DNA from: Linnemannia elongata
Taxonomy: Eukaryota > Mortierellomycota > Mortierellomycetes > Mortierellales > Mortierellaceae
Assembly: GCA_036320915.1 (NCBI GenBank)
Contig: JAXBDG010000010.1
Span: 1,612,001-1,676,000, forward strand
Direction: 5' to 3'
Length of the DNA: 64,000 nucleotides
Shown: positions 23,962-36,561 of the stretch, in pieces
Position numbering within the stretch: position 1 is the stretch's first letter
Layout: the number at the start of each line of letters is the position of its first letter
Notes under the pieces: generated by a model
Told to the model about the DNA's origin: nothing
Database searches by the model: none
The model's input: the letters and a program-made list of their open reading frames with translations, nothing else
Made by a program: the position numbers and the translations under genes

Positions 23962-24641
23962 GTACACAGAGACAGCAACCACATCAACATCATCATCATC
24001 AGCATCTCGATCGTGATCTGTCTCTCCTTTCGTTCCTCTTCGACTGTCTCTTGTTTACTCTGTCACCTCCATTCTTTGTTTACGAATCATGCTGACTGAG
24101 TCTTTCTGTGGCGCGTAAGCAAACATAGCGTGCAATATTCATTGACAGCCTTGTAAAATGAAACGAATAACATTGATTGTTGACATACCATGTGTGCCCT
24201 CTTGAATTGAAACGTATGCTGGAGGGGAAGGTGAAAATGAACACCAAGGCACGTTGTTTTTCTCTGGAAGAACAACAATAACGAGTATCAAAGCAATTTC
24301 CCGCTTTTCAATTTAGAGAGACGAGGAGGGAGGGAGTAAAAACAAAACAAAAACAAACTTTTCTCTCTTTCTGAAAAATGGTGCCATGACCTTTGTTTGT
24401 CTCTGCCTCGTTCTCAAAATGAAAAAAATAGGGGTTGGAGGGAGAGGGGGGGTACGTTGGTCTTCTCAACGAGCACCATTGACCACGTTGTTCGCTCGAA
24501 ATTTTTTCATTGCTCTTTTGTTGTTTGCTAGTGAAGTGGGCTATTTTTGAAAAAAAAAACGGCAATTCGGTTGTGTACATGTGAGAGGTGTGCTTTTTTG
24601 TTTGTTTGATGCAGGGCCATTAACCATACAATATGAGGATG

Positions 24642-24683
<42 letters not shown>

Positions 24684-26585
24684 TGAGAGAAGGAGAGAGG
24701 ATACGACGGACGGAGGATTAAAGAGCAATTGAGAGGAAAAGACGGCATGCAATTTTAGCGTCGTTGTTGGGGAGAACCATAAGTCTTTTTGCCTTTTTCT
24801 TATTCTCATAGATAGGTGAATGGCAGAGCATAGCTTTGGTGTGCACATGTCCAATATTAGTACCTTTTGTCTCTTTGTTCTCTGCCGTTTCCTCCCTTCG
24901 ACTCTTCACTCTCAACTCTCAACTCGTACCTGTTTCTCGTATTGGAAGTGGAAGGAATTGAGTTTGAAAACGAAGAAAAGTAAGGTTCATTACGACTTCC
25001 TTGGCTCATCAAAGGAAAGAGAAGGAAGATGAAGTGAGAGGGAAAAGGCGTGAGCATCGTTTTCTTTTTGTCAATCATTGCTGTTCATTAATCTCAGGCA
25101 CACAGCCCAGACTAAAAAAAATTCTTCAACATAAGAGCCAAAGTACATTCGCGAAGGGGAATGAGAGGGGGCAAGGACCGGGCACTTTTGTTCGCGATTC
25201 AGCCATACTGCTATTTGAACAAGGGAGAAGGTGTTCGCTGTATGCTTCTGCGAGAATGTGAACAGGAACGCTGAATGGATCTTACGAAAGCAAGTTGGGG
25301 CAATGCTAACAGAAATGCAAGCGGCGTTTACACAGCAGAGGACTTATTAAAAACAACTGTTGGAAGTCGATCGATGGGACAATCATCAAAGAACAGCAAT
25401 AGCATCAACAATGAAAACTAGTGCCTGAAAGAACATCAACATCAACAAACAAACAAAATAAATGAAAAGGCATAAGGATGAGGAGACTATCGATGCATTC
25501 TCCAACCATGGAACATGAAACGAGACCAAACAGAAAAAAACGGCCAAAAGTCGCCACCCATCGACGAGGGTGTGCGCTCACCTGTGCGAGAGAGAAAAGT
25601 CAGCGACAGCGACAGCATAACACCTTGAAGATGAGCCATGGTCGAATTTTGTTGATTTCACTTTTGATAGGCCGCGTTCTGTTTGTTTTTTTTTTTCTTT
25701 TTCCTTCGTTGTTTGTGACACAAACTTGCCTCTCTCTCTCTCTTCCTTCCTTCGCTTTCTGCCTTGTTCTCTCTTCTCTCTTCTGTTCTCTCTCTGTCGA
25801 CAACAGAGGACACAGGGGGGGGGAGCAGAGAGCACTCATCATCTTCTTCCGGAGGGATACATTCGCTTTTTAATTTGTTGTGCCCTCTGTCTTTCTGTCT
25901 GTCTGTATGATGGGGTTTGAGATCGGAAAACAACAAAAATGAGGACACAATCAAGCTAACAGGCACCCACACAATGCAAAAAATAGACTGGATGGGCAGT
26001 TGGTCGGCTGTGATGCGTACTCTAATGCCAATGGGCGTGCATCCAGCCCAGTCAACATCCCTTTTCGACCAATGGATTCGCTAATTGCTTTCTCCTTGGT
26101 TTGTGTTCAATCAACAGAGGGTGAAAAGAAGAGAGCAAACAACAAGGTCCAGCGATGAGTGAGAAGGGGAGGCGAAGATGAGGATAGGGAATGTGGTCAC
26201 TCGCCGTTACAACCATGGCGGAAAGAGTGATGCCCTTTGTTCATACTCAAGAGCAAGTGGATACCTTTGTTCTGCTTCTTTATTTTTCTACGTCTCCCCC
26301 CTTTTTGACTCCTCATTCCTCTTTCTATTCTCCTCCCCTTTTTTTTCATTTTTCATAAAAGCATAGCATTTTTCACAGCACTCCCCTCCCAACAATTAAC
26401 GAATTTTTTAAACGACAAAACACGATACGATAGACCTTCCTTCATTCACTGTCCCCTTCCTTCCATTGTCATATACGCATACCATTCACGCATCCCTCCA
26501 CCTGACCACTCCTCTTACACTCTACTCCACTCTCCATCCTGCATTTTTCACTCCCTCTCTCAATCACCCACATTCTCTGTTCATA
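23962..26585. other. Intergenic region, about 2.6 kb
   Basis: No gene recognised. It contains a GA microsatellite, several A and T runs, a G run (25816-25824) and, towards 26280-26580, CT-rich sequence that probably forms the leader of the next gene. Open frames are low complexity. Confidence 0.55.
24646..24679 (+). repeat. GA dinucleotide microsatellite
   Basis: About 17 GA units in intergenic DNA. Confidence 0.95.
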
Positions 26586-28901
26586 ATGGCGGTTTTCGTG
26601 CCAGTTATCATTGCTGCTGGTTTTGTTACAATCTTTGTCTTCACCGTCCTTTACATCTGTCACAAAAAAAGAGCCTTAAAAGAAAAGATTCGTCGACGAA
26701 GGCGTTACCAAAAACAGGCCGAAGCAAATCAACAACGACTCTACAACTACCCCCACTTTTCCCCTGACGAAGTCGACGCTATCCAACCTCTTTCTGAAAT
26801 ACATATACACCCAACCCTTTCTCGACAGCAACAACAACAACATGATGAGAACGGTTTCTCTTATGTCCACCCTAACGAGAGCAATCGCAGCTTACATCGA
26901 TTGAACACTGCAGCAAACAACAATCAGGACGACAATCGCAGGGCTGCTGCTAACTTGCTGAGTGCTGTTTCAGTGCAGCAGCAGCAGCAACAACAACAAC
27001 AACAGCCACAGACCTCGCCACCTTCGCCACAGCAGCAACGAAACCGGCCGCCTGTCAACCTTTCTCAAACATCACCCAACCTCCGCCCATCGTCCCCCTT
27101 CCTCGAGTTATCAACGCTACCCGTTGCCTATCAACAACAAGGTTCTTCCCGAAGAAACCCCGATCGAATCAACAACAACAGCAACACAACCCATGCCTCC
27201 CCTTCGTTTTCTCCCATGATACGACCCCAAGAACCCACTGCACTACCACCCGGTTCTCGCGACGACAGCAATGGCGATAATGTTCGACGGGCGGCTACCA
27301 GTTACCACACCAAGAACTCGCCTCTTCCTCGGCCACTACATCTGCGACGACCGATCGTCACCGACACATCTATTACTCCCTCCTCCAAAGTCGTTGCCAC
27401 GATCGGCCGGGGTGTTCCGGTGGTTGTCCAGGACGACGACACCAACTCCCCTATCGAGCCTCCGGTAGTCATCATTGGCAAGAGTCCTGTCTTGATGGCC
27501 TTGGGTTTGGGGGTAAACATGCTGGCCCACTCGCAATCGACTGCCTCTGCTGCGTCACCTAAAGCAACACCGCCTGCCAAGAGTACTGCGAGAAGAGAAT
27601 CAATCCGTCGCCAAGCTGCAACAACTCAGACGCCGATGCAAACACAAGCATCAATTGAGGCACAAATACAAACACAAAAACAAACACAAGCACAACAACA
27701 ACAGACGCCACATTTCCAAGGAGCGATTCAGTTCCCAGCCCCCATTTCCGAGGAACAAGATATTGTGGACGAGTCCGACGAGAACCCGTTCATGTCCAAG
27801 GAGGAGTTCCGCCGACCTGCGCCTCAAGCTATTCTTCCTGAGGGATTCAAGCATGCACAGTTTACTCTTCCCCTTTTACCGCTGCCGCCCCAGTCTAAGA
27901 AAGCTATACATGATGATAGCAGCGACGATGAAGTGACTGAGCTCGACACTGGTCGACTGGTGTTGGAGCCTTACCTCACACCTGCTGAACTGGCGGCCCA
28001 TGTTCCCTTCCCAGTCCCTGCTGTCGCTCCCAAGTATGCCAAAGATCCTGCTGTGCCAAGTGATGATCAGACTGTCCCCCAAAACATCACTCCTCCCACG
28101 CGTCCACCTCGACGCGCTACTGATGCTGGCAATCAACCTAATCAGTCTCAGTCCAAATTTCAGGAACAACAGCGACAGGTTCTTCCAGTCCAGAGCATTC
28201 ATCCCCTCTCACCTTCAACCGACGCTCCTTGGTCACCTTCGCATCCTCCTATCCACAGAAGCATAAGTCCATCACCTTCAAGCCTTCCACCCCCTCCCTC
28301 TTCCCCTTCTCCTTCTCCATCACCTTCACCTTCCCCTACACCATCCTCTTTATCAAACAAATCCTCAAGCGCCAACAACACTCGCGTGAAACCACCACCG
28401 CCAACTCTCCCTCCACCGCGCGGATCTCGCTCGAACTCTTCAAGCCAAGCAGGATCTGAACGAGCCATATCCCCAGCACCATCACTGTCCTACGCTAGCT
28501 CCAACATATCGACCGGTCTGTCGATCATCTCTTCACAACCCGAGACGATTGTGACCGATGTTTCGTCCTTTGTTTCCCTGGGGGACACGCCAACAACAAC
28601 CGCGTCAATGTTTTGTACATCCCCAACTTTCCCACCGGTGCTTTCGCCCACAAGCCCTGCCACTCCAGGAAGAACTTTCTCGGTTTCGACAGCTGGGTCT
28701 CCAGCCACGCCACGACTGCCACCAGGGCAGTCGCCACCGATTATGGAGGGAGATGGTTATAGCTGGATGGCGAGGAAGTTTGATAACAACAGCAGTGATG
28801 ATGATGACGACAAGGTGGTTGTGCGCCAGGCCAAGAAGACGCGAGTGCCAGAGGCAGTTGGAGGAGGCACGCGGCTGTCGCACTTCAACTTTGACACCTA
28901 G
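26586..28901 (+). CDS. Single-pass membrane protein with long disordered Gln/Pro/Ser-rich tail
   Basis: Intronless gene of unknown function, 771 residues from the ATG at 26586. An earlier in-frame ATG exists at 26466, but it would put 40 Thr/Ser/Leu-rich residues before the anchor and lies in leader-like DNA. Residues 4-26 are one hydrophobic segment (PVIIAAGFVTIFVFTVLYIC) followed at once by a very basic stretch (KKRALKEKIRRRRRYQK), which predicts a signal anchor with the bulk in the cytoplasm. The rest is disordered: polyQ stretches (26818-26842 and 26979-27008), TQ repeats (27610-27710), a Ser-Pro repeat (about 28300-28350) and an acidic D run near the end. An ENPF motif in an acidic context (about residue 400) could bind EH-domain endocytic adaptors. 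I recognise no enzyme or structured domain. Confidence 0.75.
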   Translation: MAVFVPVIIAAGFVTIFVFTVLYICHKKRALKEKIRRRRRYQKQAEANQQRLYNYPHFSPDEVDAIQPLSEIHIHPTLSRQQQQQHDENGFSYVHPNESNRSLHRLNTAANNNQDDNRRAAANLLSAVSVQQQQQQQQQQPQTSPPSPQQQRNRPPVNLSQTSPNLRPSSPFLELSTLPVAYQQQGSSRRNPDRINNNSNTTHASPSFSPMIRPQEPTALPPGSRDDSNGDNVRRAATSYHTKNSPLPRPLHLRRPIVTDTSITPSSKVVATIGRGVPVVVQDDDTNSPIEPPVVIIGKSPVLMALGLGVNMLAHSQSTASAASPKATPPAKSTARRESIRRQAATTQTPMQTQASIEAQIQTQKQTQAQQQQTPHFQGAIQFPAPISEEQDIVDESDENPFMSKEEFRRPAPQAILPEGFKHAQFTLPLLPLPPQSKKAIHDDSSDDEVTELDTGRLVLEPYLTPAELAAHVPFPVPAVAPKYAKDPAVPSDDQTVPQNITPPTRPPRRATDAGNQPNQSQSKFQEQQRQVLPVQSIHPLSPSTDAPWSPSHPPIHRSISPSPSSLPPPPSSPSPSPSPSPSPTPSSLSNKSSSANNTRVKPPPPTLPPPRGSRSNSSSQAGSERAISPAPSLSYASSNISTGLSIISSQPETIVTDVSSFVSLGDTPTTTASMFCTSPTFPPVLSPTSPATPGRTFSVSTAGSPATPRLPPGQSPPIMEGDGYSWMARKFDNNSSDDDDDKVVVRQAKKTRVPEAVGGGTRLSHFNFDT

Positions 28902-29370
28902 GGTATCTTACTCTTTATTTATGACCATTATACCTTCCACCATAGACACCCGATACCCCCTTTTTTTTTTTCTCATAAACATGCATTGCTATTCTTCAAA
29001 CTGCACGTGATCATTCGTCATTTGGCGCACTGCAGCCAACAATGTCCCTTTTGATGTGAAATGTATGCGGGGTTGACGGAGAGGGACACCACCACTCGAT
29101 AACGAAAAGAAACCTAAGCTTAGCGTGTCTCTGGGTGTGTGTGAGAGAGAGAGAGGAGAGAACAAGAGAGAGGAGCTTGTTTCGTTTCGTTTTCTTCGTC
29201 CTGGCTCCCTTTTTTTCTTTTTTTCCCCCACTTCTGCCTGTCTTCTTAGTTCCGCCTTCGTTATTCTTCTTTCTTGTCTCTTTCTCTTTCTTTAACAACA
29301 ACCGCCCCCTTGGCTCCGTGATCTACTCCAACAACCTCACACCAAAAAAGCAGACATACACAACAAAGAA
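28902..29370. other. Intergenic region upstream of the CNNM gene
   Basis: Short interval, T- and GA-rich, with CT-rich leader sequence from about 29200. No gene seen. Confidence 0.6.
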
Positions 29371-32300
29371 ATGGATCGTCAACCGTTGCTGCATCAGCAG
29401 CACAACCACGACGACAGCAGCAATACCGTCGCCATCACCATAGAGAAGGACTCGGTTGCCAATGCAAGATCCCTCAAAGAGGGACATTCCGTCCAACGCT
29501 CATTCGGATTCAAGAGCATGGTCATCTATGTTCTTCTATTTGTCAACTTACTCCTCTGCTCAAAGCTGTTCTCGACCTGGTACTCTGACAACAACAACAA
29601 AAACAACATTGGCGCGTTTAATGCTGCTGGCGCCAGCTGTGATTGCTCAACTCTGGGCGAAGGTGAAGGTGGGGAGCACGAGGGCGGCGATGCGTCTACG
29701 CCAGAGTTCTGGATCAAGATGGCCCTGATCCTGTTCTTGGTCTTGATCGGTGGTGTCTTTGCAGGCAAGTGTTCTTTCTTCAGTTGTTGTGTGTTCGGTT
29801 GCATGTTTGTTCTCTGCGTTTGGATTGGGATGGCGTGGAGTGTGCTTTTTTCTTTGATGTCGCTTGAGGATCGTCACTAACCGTTATTGTTTCCTTTCAT
29901 TATCCATTCAACTTGTGTCCTCACGAATCCCCGCCCCTCTCTCTCTCTCTCTCCACCGGTTTTCCTTCTCTTTCTTATTCTCCTTCTCTCCTTGCACACA
30001 TTTCAATTACTATCCCGTCCCCTTTTTTTATTCGTCCTTTCCCACCTTTTGGTCCGTGTGTGGTTGCCCTTTTTCTTCTTTCTTTCCCCAATGCTGAACC
30101 CCCTCGCTGCATTTCTGTTTGCGTTGATTGCTTCCTTTCCTACTGCATCTTCTCCCGTTGTCCCTGCTTCTTTTCCTCCTCCTGTCCCTACTGTCCCTGC
30201 TGCTGCTGTTACCTGGTGCGAATATGATTCCGGATCTATGCAGGATTGACTATTGGTCTGATGGGCTTGGACGAAACGAACCTTCAGGTATTGATGGCTT
30301 CCGGCACGCCAAAGGAACAGGTTCATGCCGAGACGGTGTACAAGTTGCTGTCACGCGGAAAGCATTGGGTTTTGGGTAAGTGCTTTTTTGCTGTTGTAGT
30401 TGTTTGCCCTGTGCTTTGTTATCATATCTTCTACCCCCACATCCTCCCCCCTCCCCTTCCCTCCTCTCCTTCATCCCCTGCCTTGTCTTTTGTGGCCCTT
30501 GCATATTTTCTGCCTGTTCGAGCTCGCATAATGATGAGAGAAAGAAGGATGGTTTTCTCTGTTATCAATCTTTTTTCTTTTGTGCGCTTTTGAGGTCGTG
30601 TGCTCCAACCACAAAGGAAGGATCCATGCAAACAACGCATATGAGCCCCTTTCCTTTTAGCACTCCCTCTTCTCCTTTTTGATATGGACTCTTTGTCTTG
30701 TATTTTATTTTGCATGATTATGGTCATGATATGTGAAAATAAAAGTCCGAAGCTAACTCAACCCAACCGCCCAATTGCACTTCATCCCTTTCTTCTTTGC
30801 TAACCTTAGTAACCTTGCTGCTGGGTAATGTCATCGTGAACGAAACGCTTCCTGTTGTTTTGGACTCGGAACTTGGCGGTGGAGTGGTCGCCATTCTTAT
30901 CTCGACCCTCTTGATTGTCGTCTTTGGCGAGTAAGTGCTCTTCTTTGACTCAATTGTGGGAAAACAGTCGTGCTTGGTGCTTGGGCGTACACCTGCATGT
31001 ACCTTTTCTGTCGTAGTGAGAAGGGCCAATGGCTGAACATGAACTTGGCAATCGAACTAACCTCTTTTCTTACTATTGCAATTGGTAGAATTATCCCTCA
31101 GGCTGCCTGCGCTCGTTATGGTCTCGCTATTGGATCATATTGCGCCAAGCCCATGCTGGTCTTTATGTATATCATGGCGCCCATCTCGTACCCTATCGCC
31201 ATGTTACTGGATAAGTGGCTGGGCGTCGATCACGGAACGACATACCGCAGAACTGAACTCAAGACCTTGGTCTCGTTGCACCAGGTCGATTTATTGGGCG
31301 AGTTGACCGATGATGAGGTTACGATCATTGCCTCTGTCCTTGATCTCAAGGAGAAGGCCATCTCGACGGTCATGACCCCCCTCGAGGATGTCTTCACGCT
31401 CAGTGAGGACGCTATCTTGGACGAGCAACTGATGGAGGAGATTGTCAACTCCGGCCATTCGCGTATCCCTATCTACCGCCACGACGATCCCGGCAACTTT
31501 ATTGGAATGCTTCTTGTCAAGCGTTTGATTACTTACGACCCCAAAAACCATATCCCTGTCCGCCAATTCAAGATCAACTCTCTCCCCGAAGCCGCCCCCA
31601 ACACCAGTTGTCTCGACATTTTGAACTTTTTCCAGGAGGGTCGTTCCCACATGGCGATTGTTACCTCGGAACCCGGCGGATTCGGTCACCCCGTGGGTGT
31701 GATTACGCTCGAGGATGTGATTGAGGAGCTTTTGGGCGAGGAGATTGTGGACGAATCGGATGTCTATGTCGATATCCACAACAAGATCCGAGTCATCCGC
31801 AAGCCCTCCAAGAACGTCAAGATGATCAAGAGCTTGAAGTCGCTGTTACAATCACCCGCCGTCACTGATGCTTCGCCACTTCTGGGTAACAAGGGTACTG
31901 GATCGGATCGTCGAACTGCCACCATGCCGATTGAGAACAACTATATGGCGACTGGAAAGACTATCTTGCTCCGTAACCCTTCGGCCGCGCTTTTGGATAA
32001 CGCTGCCAAGGCTCAAGCCACCCACGCCAATACTGCCGCCAATGCTCACATCCCCGCTACTCCTACTGAGCAGGAGGCGTCGTCGTCGACGGTTGTGAGC
32101 CCCAAGGCTACAACTGCCAATGGAAACAAGGACTCGCACGTGGTCAACTTCAAAGATCAGGTCAAGGTGATTCAGGAGATGGCTAGCAAGGATACCCCGG
32201 AGGAGATTCGGGAGCGGTCTGTGACGATCGAGGTGCCCGATACTGAGAGTGGTGGTGTCTACACGATTGACCCACCCTCGGATGCTGCTGTTACCGATGC

Positions 32301-32640
32301 TGCTGGAGATAGTGTCAGTGCCCAGGTCCAGGTCGTTCCTGAGACACCTGTTGCATCAGTGGTTGCGAAGGATGGGGAGGAGGCTATTGTGGAAGAGGTG
32401 ACCCCAAGATCGGCCGAGGTCCAGATCGAGGCTGAGAGACCTAAAGAGATGTTGTTGACGGATGAGCCAACAGAGATGACGACTACTACTTCGTCGAGCG
32501 GCACCGGTGCATTGCCTGGATCTGAATCGACTTCGACACTGATGTCGACAACTACTCTTAACGACAAGCCTGCGGTCAACTCTCCTGCTTCCACTTCTTC
32601 CAAGAAGAAGAAGAACAAGAAGAAGAAGTCTACCAAGTAG
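29371..32640 (+). CDS. MAM3: CNNM/Mam3-type DUF21 and CBS-domain membrane protein
   Basis: Member of the CNNM/cyclin M family (yeast Mam3), which handles magnesium and other divalent cations at the vacuole or plasma membrane. Four exons: 29371-29764, 30244-30375, 30810-30930 and 31089-32640; all joins are in frame, 732 residues. The first intron starts with GC rather than GT (CAG|GCAAGT). An N-terminal hydrophobic segment lies at about 50-68. The DUF21 core has [30 protein letters not shown] and FGEIIPQA, each motif rebuilt across an exon junction. A CBS pair follows (about 270-400) with [38 protein letters not shown] and [20 protein letters not shown]. The long Ser/Thr/Glu-rich tail ends in a Lys cluster ([12 protein letters not shown]). 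The direction and ion of transport are not shown by the sequence. Confidence 0.93.
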
Positions 32641-33258
32641 ATGTTTTATCATGGTTGTTAAAACTAGTGAGACGAGGGGGATTGTAGAATGAGGTCTTTT
32701 TAAATATAAGCAATGGATTCGTCGTACCAAAGAAAAGAATGGATAAAGGAATGCCCAGTTGAAGGTTGAGGAAGCATGAGCACAGCCCCGCTGGACGGGT
32801 TTTTCTTCCGTTTGAATGTGCCGTATGCGAGTGTGAGTTTGAGGGCGAGTCTAGGTGCGAGTGTGAGCGAGAGCATGTTTTTCTATTCCGCTTTATGTAC
32901 CAAAAGGGCGGATCATAATTTTTGGGAACATTGAGGGAAGGGAGGAGTGTGATGAAGATTTATGGTATTTTATTTCGTGGTAAGGCAGAAGAGCGTCGGC
33001 TGGACCGACTACCCTATTTTTGTGAACTTCGTCGAACGTGGACATCGTCCTCTGGTTTCACCTCACTTCAGTTCTCCTCAAAGGATGCTGAATTGAAGCA
33101 ACGGTATAGGTGGTTCTTTTACAAGCAGACTAGCGCTCGAAGAGCTGATGGGTCGCATGCAAACGGCTGCATTAAAAACACATGGAGAGTCGATGAGAGT
33201 TGTAAAGACCAGCTTGAAAATAATAATGGATAAGAAAGGGAAACCGACTCCCTGTGAC

Positions 33259-33290
<32 letters not shown>

Positions 33291-33584
33291 CTGTCGGGCA
33301 CTGGGGGTGAGGGAAATGGAAATTGATGGGCGGGTTAAATGATTGGTGGACACGAAAGATGATGGTACCTGAATTGAATTCTTTTTTGTGTGTCTGTCTG
33401 TCCGTGTTGTTCGTGTTCTACTGTGTTCACAGGTTGCTACTTTTCCTTTCTTCGACTCATCCTCTTCCTCTACTTCGTCTTCTTCTTCTTCTCGTAGTTC
33501 ATCACCTTCTTTCTTCGTCTTTTTCTTCTCGACACCTTCTTCTCATTCACGTTTCTACCTGCCTCTCCCCTCGACAAGTCGCAA
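32641..33584. other. Intergenic region left of the kelch array
   Basis: No gene seen. It holds a run of 27 A (33259-33285) and a TC-rich stretch (33430-33580) like the leaders of the following genes, but lacks any ATG between about 33400 and 33745. Confidence 0.6.
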
Positions 33585-35621
33585 TTGACAATACCCAACT
33601 TACAACCTTCACATCCCTCCCCACAGCCACCACCTACTCTCCTCCGCTTTTTCGTTTTCACAATCCTCCTCCTTCTCACCATTCTCTCCTCCTTCTCCTA
33701 CGCACAACAACAAACTACTAATATTGCAATACCTGTCGAAGGAATGGCCGCAATCCGGTCCGGCAACTACTTCTACATCCAAGGAGGACTCCTTATCCCC
33801 AACAACGGTACCAGATCCGATCCACAAGCCCAGCTCCTCTCCCTCGATCTCTCGTGCCCTCATCCCTATCCTGGACCAACCTTGCGGGAGGGGTCGCAGA
33901 GTCGATGGTTAGCGGTGTCAGTCTACTGGATAACAAAACCATTATCACCTTCTTAACCAACAACACGGGCTCGTTCTACTACAAGAGATACGATGTTACG
34001 AACAATACTTAGGGGTCTTTGTATCCGATTGAAGACACCAAGTGCGAGAACTTGAAGTCGAGTCGAGCTATCCTGGACCCGGAATCGGACTTGTTTATTT
34101 GAACGGGAATGCGACCATGTTTACGTACAATACCACAGCAGCAGTAGAAGCATCGGCGTCGGCGGCGAGGAGTGATGGCGGTGTGAAGACACTGGGGATG
34201 ACGCCTATTGCAGAAAGGATGTTCAAGTCTCGACTGTACGCCGGGGCGGTTTACCATCCGCAGCGGAAGAGTATCCTGTACTTTGGCGGGTTCCAGCAGG
34301 GTGTGGTGTTTGAGAAGACAGCGTACATCACAGAGTTTGTGATTGGTACCGGGGTTTGGTCTGTAATTGTAAGTGGATACCACTCTCCTGTTCTGTTGTT
34401 TTTTGGCTATTGATGAGTTTTCTGAGCAACACCCTTGTCTATTTTTTCTTTTCCAAATTGTTGTTGACAAAAGCTCATTTTATTTGAACTTTTTTCATAG
34501 ACCACGAGTGGAACTTCGTCACCCCCTCCTGCAAACCACTGTATGGCCCTAAGTAAGTTTGTTCGATTCTCTCAACAAATTTACTCAAGTTGTCAAGACA
34601 AAAAAGAAGACAGTACTTATTATGAGTGCCTTCGTCTTTTTTCAAAAACAATAGGCGAGGATGGCAATACGATGGTAGTGTATGGAGGACGCGTCCCTGA
34701 AGAGTACACACCCACAACCACCACCACATCTTTCACCTACTCGGGCGTGCTCTATCTCTTCAACATACCGTCTCTATCCTGGTCCAAGTTGTCTGATTCC
34801 AAACCCCGATTCAACATGGCCTGCACCATTATCGACAACCACCAGTTCATGGCATGGGGAGGCAGTAACGGGATGTCAACCATCACCGAGCCGCCTGTTG
34901 TATTTAACCTCAAGCGGATGACTGGACGTCATTGTTTAGTCCTACGGGTGAGACCTTCAATGCTACCGATTCTGGCGGCGTTAGTGGGAATGGTGCATCA
35001 GCGACAAACAAACCGTCCTATGGATCTGGAGAGGAGAGCAACAATAAGCCGGTGATATTGGGAGGATCGCTTGGTGGCTTGTTGTTGGTAGCATTGATGG
35101 GCGGGATGTTTTACTTTTACCGGAAGGGCAAGATCGACAAGGAGCGGTATGAGTACGACGATCAACGACGGATCATCCAGGACACCGATTCCGTCAACCG
35201 TTCGAAACTCTTTGAGGGCAGTAAAGACAACGGATCTCCAACATCAACCCTCAGGGCCAGGATCCTCGAAAAAGCAACAGTCGAGGCGGCAGCCACCGCA
35301 GCTTTGAACCCGCCTATCAGATTGGATCCGCATTATTATGACGAACCCCACACGGCGTCCGCACGGAATCCGCACATGTTGGACCGGAGACTACCTGATG
35401 ATGTTGTGCTTCAGATCCAGATGGCGCATCTTCAGCAGCAACAGCAAGGAGGAGGGGGTATAATGATGATGTATCAGAATCCACATGCCTTTGTACCAAT
35501 GCAGGAAGGGATATACTTTCACGACAACGGACGTGATCCTCAATGCCCTGAGGGGGTTGGAATGAGACTGAGTACTATCGAATTACATCCCCACGCCGTA
35601 GTTCCTTCCGACTATTCATAG
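33585..35621 (+). pseudogene. Kelch membrane receptor-like gene 1 (subfamily A), broken
   Basis: Relic of the kelch array. The family layout is recognisable: signal-peptide-like segment (about 33640-33700), ectodomain with IRSGNYFYIQGG and ILYFGGFQQG, 52-nt middle exon (34501-34552), then SEDGNTMVVYGG, a single TM near 35050-35115 and a basic juxtamembrane stretch. Exon ends follow the family (exon 1 ends 34368, exon 3 starts 34655). The reading frame is broken several times. There is no ATG before 33746, so the signal peptide has no start. A frameshift lies near 33845-33870, an in-frame TAG at 34010-34012, another frameshift near 34080-34100 and a third near 34908-34925. The 3' part (34932-35621) is open and keeps the ARNPH motif of subfamily A. 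It is probably a decaying copy at the edge of the array; sequencing error is a less likely cause given the number of lesions and their non-homopolymer settings. Confidence 0.8.
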
Positions 35622-36561
35622 ATGGGTTCTTCATCTCACTCATCGTATTAAATGCGCTGTTTTTCTCAACGATCACTGTGTCGACGCGTTACTACGACTT
35701 TCTACGTGTTTACATTCTGCGTTCTTTCTAAGAGATGAAATCTAGCAAAACTATGTTTTGCCGATTGCATTTTCTACGATTCTCAGCCCCATCTGTCCTA
35801 TTTCTGTGTAATGGCGTGTTTTTGTTTTTTATGAGGAGAGGCGAAGAGGAGGATCTGATCTATGCCTCCAACCTAGCCCTCTTTGTTTTTTTATTTTTCC
35901 ACACTCGGATGGAGACAGATAGGGGCACGGGTTCCCCCTTCTTTCGTTTTGTTATTTTTCCTCCACCACACGACCGTGCGCGCGCATGCAGCAAGATAGG
36001 AGGCGGAGAAAAAAAAGAGCAAGCAACACTAAAGAAGAAGTGGAGGGGCGTAATGTGAGAGCAGCAAAAGTAACCAGTCTTGACCGTTGTTCTTTCCCGT
36101 TGCCCTACAATGGCTGTGCTGGCATCATTTGGCCAAAAACGAGGGGCCCCGATAGGGAGGAACATTCCGGCAAGTGCTCTGCATCTGGGGCGCGGATTCT
36201 TTGGCCCCCTTCATTCCCCCGTCCTTCATTCTCCCCTCCTTCACACTTGGAGGGCTCATTTTTTTTTTTTGCAATGAGCGGATCACAGTCAACAAAGAGT
36301 GAATGGAGAAGGACCACGGAATGACCATGGGCAATTGAAAAATAACGAGACAACAGAGGAGGTCTGCCCTCGTTGATTTTTTCTGCTTTGATGAACGTTT
36401 CTTTCTTGTTTGTTTTTCCTCTTTCTCTCTCTTTCTCTCCTTCTCTCTTTTTCCCTCTCTCTTTTTACTACATTTTCCTCTCTCACACGCATCCTTCCCT
36501 TTTCGACTCTCATTTACTCACTTCGCCTCAACACTTCCTTCTACCCCTTCCACTCCTTATC
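35622..36561. other. Intergenic region between kelch genes 1 and 2
   Basis: No gene seen. CT-rich leader-like DNA at about 36400-36560 precedes the next start codon. Confidence 0.6.

Noticed and set aside
24646..24679. GA repeat as CRISPR-like or regulatory array
   Set aside because: Plain dinucleotide microsatellite with no spacers.
26466..26585. N-terminal extension of the 26586 gene from an earlier in-frame ATG
   Set aside because: Forty Thr/Ser/His-rich residues from CT-rich leader-like DNA would precede the anchor; the ATG at 26586 directly before the hydrophobic segment is the better start.
33259..33285. A runs (also 1462-1494 and 54209-54244) as tails of retrotransposed copies
   Set aside because: No reverse transcriptase ORF, no intronless gene copy and no flanking duplication seen next to them.
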